Source of the DNA: Axinella damicornis
Lineage: Eukaryota > Porifera > Demospongiae > Axinellida > Axinellidae
Direction: 5' to 3'
Assembly: GCA_963931865.1 (NCBI GenBank)
Contig: OZ007514.1
Coordinates: 6,426,646-6,490,645 of the forward strand
Length of the DNA stretch: 64,000 bases
Part shown: positions 44,131 through 50,600 of the stretch, one piece after another
Numbering within the stretch: position 1 is the stretch's first letter
How the letters are laid out: each line of letters opens with the position of its first letter
The notes under the pieces: generated by a model
Told to the model about the DNA's origin: nothing
Database searches by the model: none
Seen by the model: the letters and a program-made list of their open reading frames with translations, nothing else
Made by a program: the position numbers and the translations under genes

Positions 44131-47100
44131 TAAAGAGCTATTCTGGCTTATTGAATGTAGCGATGGGCTATCTGAGTGTGAATAGCTAGGTGGAGTGAGC
44201 AGGAATGTTTGTGGGTCTGCTGAAGTGGCCGAAGAACAGCCTGGAAAGTGAACAGCCTCCGACAGCTCCCTGGCCAAGGTACTCTAGAGAGTTGACCTTT
44301 CGGCATTACAGGCCCCTCCCATTTTCGTGTTAGGGCGAATTTGGCTGGTTTGGTAGCTGGACTGGGCTGGTGAGAGGGAGTAGATGCGTGGCCAAAACTC
44401 TGTAACCGAGAGGTGAGCGTGGAAAAGCATCCCTAGTTTTGCAGGGGGTAGGTTGACCTTTCGGAAACTGGCCTTGGCTTGAGTCGGTTTTAGTTGGTGT
44501 GCGTGGAATTTTTTTTGAAAGCCTAGGGTAGCCAAACCTCTGTTTTTGAGGGTGGCAGTGAGTTTTGGGCTGTAGCCTGCAAGTGAGGAGAGCAGGTGGT
44601 AAATCCATCCGTAGTTTTGGGGCCTGTTTTGTGTGTGTATTGATGATGGGGTCAGAGTGTGGGTGGGGCCTTGGAGAGGGTCCAAATTTTCAGTTTCGTA
44701 GAGGGCCTTAAAATTGAGTTTTAGGGCATTTTCAAGCAGAGGGAGCAGTTTGATGCAAAGTATTGCTGAAACTTGTGTACGCTTTGATGCTGCCCATTTA
44801 TCCATCAACTTGGTTTCGGAGATCGCGGTACCCATGTTTACTACCTTAAGGACGTAGGCCTACACAGAAGTTATGACACTAAAAGTACACCCATGCACTT
44901 CACAACAACTGCGAATCAGGTTAGCCGAAGCAGTCTGGTAGGTAGGTCTAGGAGAGCTCTGTCTTTGTTGTCGCCGCCGGAGGGCGACTTTCTCGATCCG
45001 TGCGGGGGTGGGTTTGGGTCTGGGACAGAGACTAATGAATGAATGAATGAATTTTATTTTTCGGTCTCGTCACATGACGGCAGGCCATAAACTTTGACCC
45101 ATGGGACCACAGTACAAACTGAGTTAATATAAAAACACATAATGGGATTGGGGGGGGGAAGAGTTTGACTGCAGGGCATTGCCTCTACTAAGTGTTCATT
45201 GGACTCGGGTGATGCTGCCTGGACCTGAGATTGGAGGTTGCAAAGCTTAATGCACACCATGCATGCAGGACATGAGATCGCTTGAAGCACTATCCCCATC
45301 TTCATGAAATGCTTTATAGCCCCTCACCGCGCGCTATAGTCTCCATCCTTGTTGAGGTAGACCGTTCATGGTTCGTGTCTATGTATATGTCGCGCGCAAT
45401 GGTGAGTTCGTTTGTGGTCCGGTTGAATTAACGCATGACGCAATGACACGCAAAATACGAGCAGGAAGTGATTTACGGCACGACGTACGATAGATATGAA
45501 GAAATATATGGAAAATTCACAGCAAACTCGTCTATGTGGGGCTCGCTCAGGCTCGCCCCAATAATATCACGTGCAGTGTAGTCACGCATAATCTACTTAT
45601 ATATGCAGACTCGGCAATGGCATCTGTTTCTCGTCCTAGTTGTGGGCCTACCATTGAAACTCCAGTGGACCACAGCAGCCAAGGTCTTTTCTTTCCCAAA
45701 ACGGCCATTTTGATGCTACGAGAGTGCTTCCTCATCGCATGCGAAAAAATTTTTCCGCGCTTCGCGCGGACAGATCGGCGCTTCGCGCCTCTGCGCTACA
45801 AATGGGCCGTACCACTTCTTCTATGCCGCTGCCGCCCCTGCATGATAGGATACGGAGTCCACCTTTAAGAATGGGCCGGGTATGGCTGTATAGGCTGTTT
45901 GCTCAGACCTTCCTGGTGGCACTGTATCTGCCTAGATATCATTTCTGCACAATGACTGTGCATTCTTCATGCACATAGACTGTATTCTGTCTGCACTAAG
46001 TGCCTGCACCACTTCCATACCCCTGCTATGTGTGTATACATACCAGTATTTGTCAATCACAGGTAGTTACTGCTGGTTATGATCACACTCAGATTCAGCA
46101 TGCAATGTCTTGAACTGAAATTCTACCTAGAGTTCCTTAATTGGAGCATTCACCTATCAATTGTGCCTGTCATTATGGCTACCAGCCTATACTTGTATGG
46201 GTTCTGTTTGTGTCATTTGCACTCTGGGTTGGTGTGTAGCTGTCATTGGAACTGGACTGTCACCTGCATGCACATTACACACACCCTCACACATACACCT
46301 CCCATTACACACCCACATACACACATTGATACATGCATATAGCTACCCACACAGAGTAACATTGGTGCCAACCAGCCGTTAACACCTCCACAAAGACAAC
46401 CCCAACAGCAACAAGATAAGATGGGTCCACCTGCTCCCGCTGGCGGATCCACCACCCTGCCCAACCCCCCTGCCCCTTTGGGGCAAGCAGAGAAAAGAAA
46501 GCTGATTCAGCAGCAGCTCGTTTTGTTGCTACATGCATACAAATGCCAGCGAAAGGAGAGGGAGCAGTCAGTGAGCGGGGAGTACCGGGCATGCACCCTG
46601 CCTCATTGCCGCACGATGAAGAACGTCCTCAATCATATGACGGAGTGCAAGGCTGGGAGATTGTGCACATGTGAGTACGCAGTGTGGGAGAAATAGATTA
46701 AAGCTAAATAGTGAGTAGTGAATTATAAGTGGCATTCACATTCCTGATACTGAAGTTTTCCGGTTGCTTTTACAAGAGCCATTTCAAATTTTGATGCATG
46801 TATACTGATGAGAGAGTGCACACCTTGACTTTTACATGGCATAGTGCAAAGCCGTTTCCATAGGCCGTACTTATCGCATGTGCTAATTTCTAGAATGGAT
46901 CTTGGACAAGCAACCTGAAATCCTCAGTATACACGTATAGCCTGATGTAACTTGTAGGGCAAACTCACTTCAGGGTGAGGCACATTGAGCAAGCAACACT
47001 GGAATGCTCTAATGATCGCTAATGTTCAAACTCTGCGACCGTGGTGAATCAAAATCACGACATTGCAGTCAGGATCTGACATGTACCATGTCCTCCACTG

Positions 47101-47577
47101 AGGCCTGGAATTAGTTTCCATACCGTGAATCCTATCTAACACAGTTTTGGACTATATTTTATCCGGAATAAACGTAGCTGACACCATTGCACACAGTAAA
47201 TAAATCCTCAACAAAATGAAAGGTTTTGCAAGCTACTACAGTGTAGAAGTTTCAAGTACAGCTTCGCTTGCTTCCCTATTACATCCGTGTGCACATGAGT
47301 CTGGCCCCTAATCCAGCTCTCTGTCTGCTCTCCATATACATTTACGAGTTCTCTCTGTCTGCTCTCCATATACATTTACGAGTTGACAGTACATTCAGCG
47401 GTGCCTTGTATGGGAGCAGGTTCTTTCACCATCCTAGGCATGCCAATATGTTTCATTGATCTTTCAACTTTCTACTTACTGAATAGTTTAGTAATGCCTA
47501 CCCAACTCTAATTACGTCCCTGTTTCCCCTTCCTCCCACTTCCCCTCCATCTACCTCCCTCTCTCCCTCCCTCTACC

Positions 47578-47612
<35 letters not shown>

Positions 47613-50600
47613 CCCTCCCTCCTGCCTCCCTCCTCCCTCTCCACAGATCCCCACTGTGCTTCCTCTCGTCAGATCGTCTCTCACTGGAAAAATTGCCAGA
47701 GATCTGACTGCCCTGTGTGTCTGCCTCTGAGACATCCTGCTTCAGATCGACCAGCACAACGAAGTAAGTCATTGGAGATGACTTTTTTGCTTTTTGTGGG
47801 AGGCAATTTGTTATTGCTGATCATGGAGATGCTATTTGGTACAGCGTTGCTAGTGTCTTATTTTCCTGCAAACCAAATCAGGAATTGTGCCTCCCCGGCA
47901 TTCTTGGTACAGTCGTGTGAAATGAAAGGTTTTGTTTGGTTTTGAAAGAACGATCATTTTGCGATAAAACCGCTCTGCAAAAAAATTAATGGTACATGTA
48001 GTACTACACTGCAGAAACACAACGGTCAAACCAGAACAGCGTACTAGACCATTACATGTGGAGTGTAAAAGCTTAAGATGGTGAATGAGCGAAGCATTTC
48101 ACACGTAAATAAAGTCTTGTTCCCGGACACTCGGTACGGGGAGAAGAGCGCCTGGCACCCACTGTTCGTGCATGTGTGGCCCCCCGAACTTAGAAACTTC
48201 TACAATACTAGTCCGTGTTGTTCGAGCAATCATCAGAGGATGGAGGCCATATTAGTGCACTATGTGAAAAACTACCCCACTGCATCATGGAAGAAGGATA
48301 GGGCTACTCAAGCTTGCGAATGAGGTCATAGCCAGGTATGGATGTGACATATTTGATGTTGACAAGTTGCTATTATGGTACCTCATTTTAATGAAACTAG
48401 CCAAGCCCGTTTCGATCACCACATTAAACATTAACTAGTAAGAGTATTCGTCTAACTTCACCACCTCTTGCCATTGAATGGTAGGAATATCTTCTTTGTA
48501 TCTGTATCCTTATGTTCCTATAAATTCAGTCAACTTACGTAGGACTTCTATGTATTAACCCTGTCTTTATGAGAGAGAAAGAGTCAGCTAGTACCTTGCT
48601 CGCTTATGAAGATTGGTGGTATATTCATAGCTTGTACTCAATCAGTCATTTTTAGTATGAGGTACATACATACGTAGATATGCAAGGAGTGAAACTCTGT
48701 TGCTGAAGTTGTTGGTAAGCTCATTGCTTCACTAGCCTAGATTTGAACTCTCCACTGAGGGACTCAGCTTGTCTAGAACTTCTTTTACGAATTTTTTAAT
48801 GGTTCTTGGTTCTTGGTTCTTGTGGCATCTTTGTGTTGCCTTGTTAGAACTATTGTGTTGTGCAGTCTCTCTGGATTGCTGACCTATAGCTGCCTATGAA
48901 TGACTCTGTATCGGATAATGCTGTAACTTCTACTGTCTCAGTTCATGCTCACGGGACCCATGCACTCTCTTCTACATATCTCAACTTTGTGCTTTTTATC
49001 TCATCTGCAGGTGTGAAAGACCCATCGCCATCTACCAATCCAAGTCATCCTCCACCATCTCAAGCATCAGAGCAGCTATCACAAGGTGTGCTAAATATCT
49101 CCATACTGCACACACTACATGAACTACTATAATTATATACTACCAAAGCGACCTATGGTTAGATGAGATTTACATTTCTATAACATGAAGATGTCACAAT
49201 ATTATAGACCAGAAATATCCCAGCAACGTAGCTGGAAATCACTGTATGCAAAAGCTGTAGTATGCAAGCAGGGAATAACCCCATTGGAAGGTTTCTGTAT
49301 GGCACTGCCAGAGCGGATTTACTCACTAACTCAATAGTCACAGGGACAGCTCAATACAGATATGGAAGAGCCCTTTTTGTCTAGAGATCAAAGTCATCCA
49401 GCCAACTCTTTGCCATCACAGCAGATCTCACAAGGTGCACTAGCTAATTCTGTTCATATTACACATTATATGGTTGCAAGATGTAATTATTTGCCTACTA
49501 ATGTGCTACTACTGTGTTAGTGTGCCATATGTGTAATACTCCTGCAGCAGCTGCTAGGGACAAACTACTAATCCAACGACACATTGAACAGCAAGGCAGT
49601 CTGAAAATGAACTCACTCAAGATGCTCCTCTGTGGTCTACCTCGTTCAGGGAAGACTACTGCAATGCGACGGCTCTCCAACCAATTACAGTGTCTGGATC
49701 CGAATGATTCCCCAATCCCCAGCACTGGTTTCGAAAAGCCAAAAACAGTTGAGCTTTACAAGAAGACATTGAAGCAGTCGGTGATGATCTCCGGTATGGG
49801 ACAAAAGGCGGAGTGGAAGTACCAGAATCTGATGCAACAGGGAGAGACTCTGTATAGTCGCATTCTCAAGTTATCTTCCAACATAACATCGTCTTCCTCC
49901 CAGATTGTTGTAGCAAGCAGCAGTGGTGCTGAAAAGCAGTCTCAACACACTGCAAAGGAAGATGAGGATGTCTGGCCTTCACAATCATCGACTGCACTTG
50001 ATCAAGAGCAAGCTGTTCTCACCAGCCTGGTGAAGGCACAAGACTGGAAAACAGTTAGGGAGAAGTTAAACGCAATTGAAGATGTGACTATCCTCCATAT
50101 GATGGACTGTGGAGGTCACCCCGAGTGCCATGACATCCTCCCATTACTCCTAGAAGGGCGAGCACTCAGTCTCCTCTTCCTCAACCTCACCCATGACCTT
50201 GACAAGACATACCACATTGTGTTTCAAGGGAAGGAGGGTACTGGCTCCATCCAGTATGAATCCATGCTCACACCAAGGGAGGTCCTCCAGCGCATACTCT
50301 GCAGCATCTCATCACTGCAGTCTGGTGCTCACAAGGAGAGGCCTGTCGCACTACTTGTTGGGTCATATCTTGACGACACCGACCAGGAAAAAGTCCTCAC
50401 TCTTGACAAGTCTGTTCAGGAAGCTCTGAAGAGTTTCATTAAGAAGGACATTCTATTTCCAGCAAATGTCAATGAAGGGAAGTACATAGCTACTCTGGAC
50501 AACATGAGTGAGGATCAAGGGGATATCGAGGAGCTGCGGAAGGTCATCCTTACCATCATTGAGACCAGGTTCCAGGCAGAGCCTCTACCAACTGCATGGC

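Larger units (their letters stand above)
43413..46354. other. Intron with a poly(A)-tailed insertion
   Basis: 2.9 kb. Includes the reverse-oriented poly(T) tract and open frame at 44092-44835. Two related strings, GGGGCGAGCCTGAGCGAG (about 43729) and CTCGCTCAGGCTCGCCCC (about 45542), face each other 1.8 kb apart and could be ends of one larger element. Confidence 0.5.

Noticed and set aside
47508..47772. Minus-strand Gly/Arg-rich frames
   Set aside because: Shadow of the C-rich splice acceptor tract and of the TAZ1 exon on the plus strand.
49514..49547. Upstream Met extending the ROC/COR exon ([10 protein letters not shown])
   Set aside because: It lies in the intron before a strong TCCTGCAG acceptor, and the phase fits the preceding linker exon.
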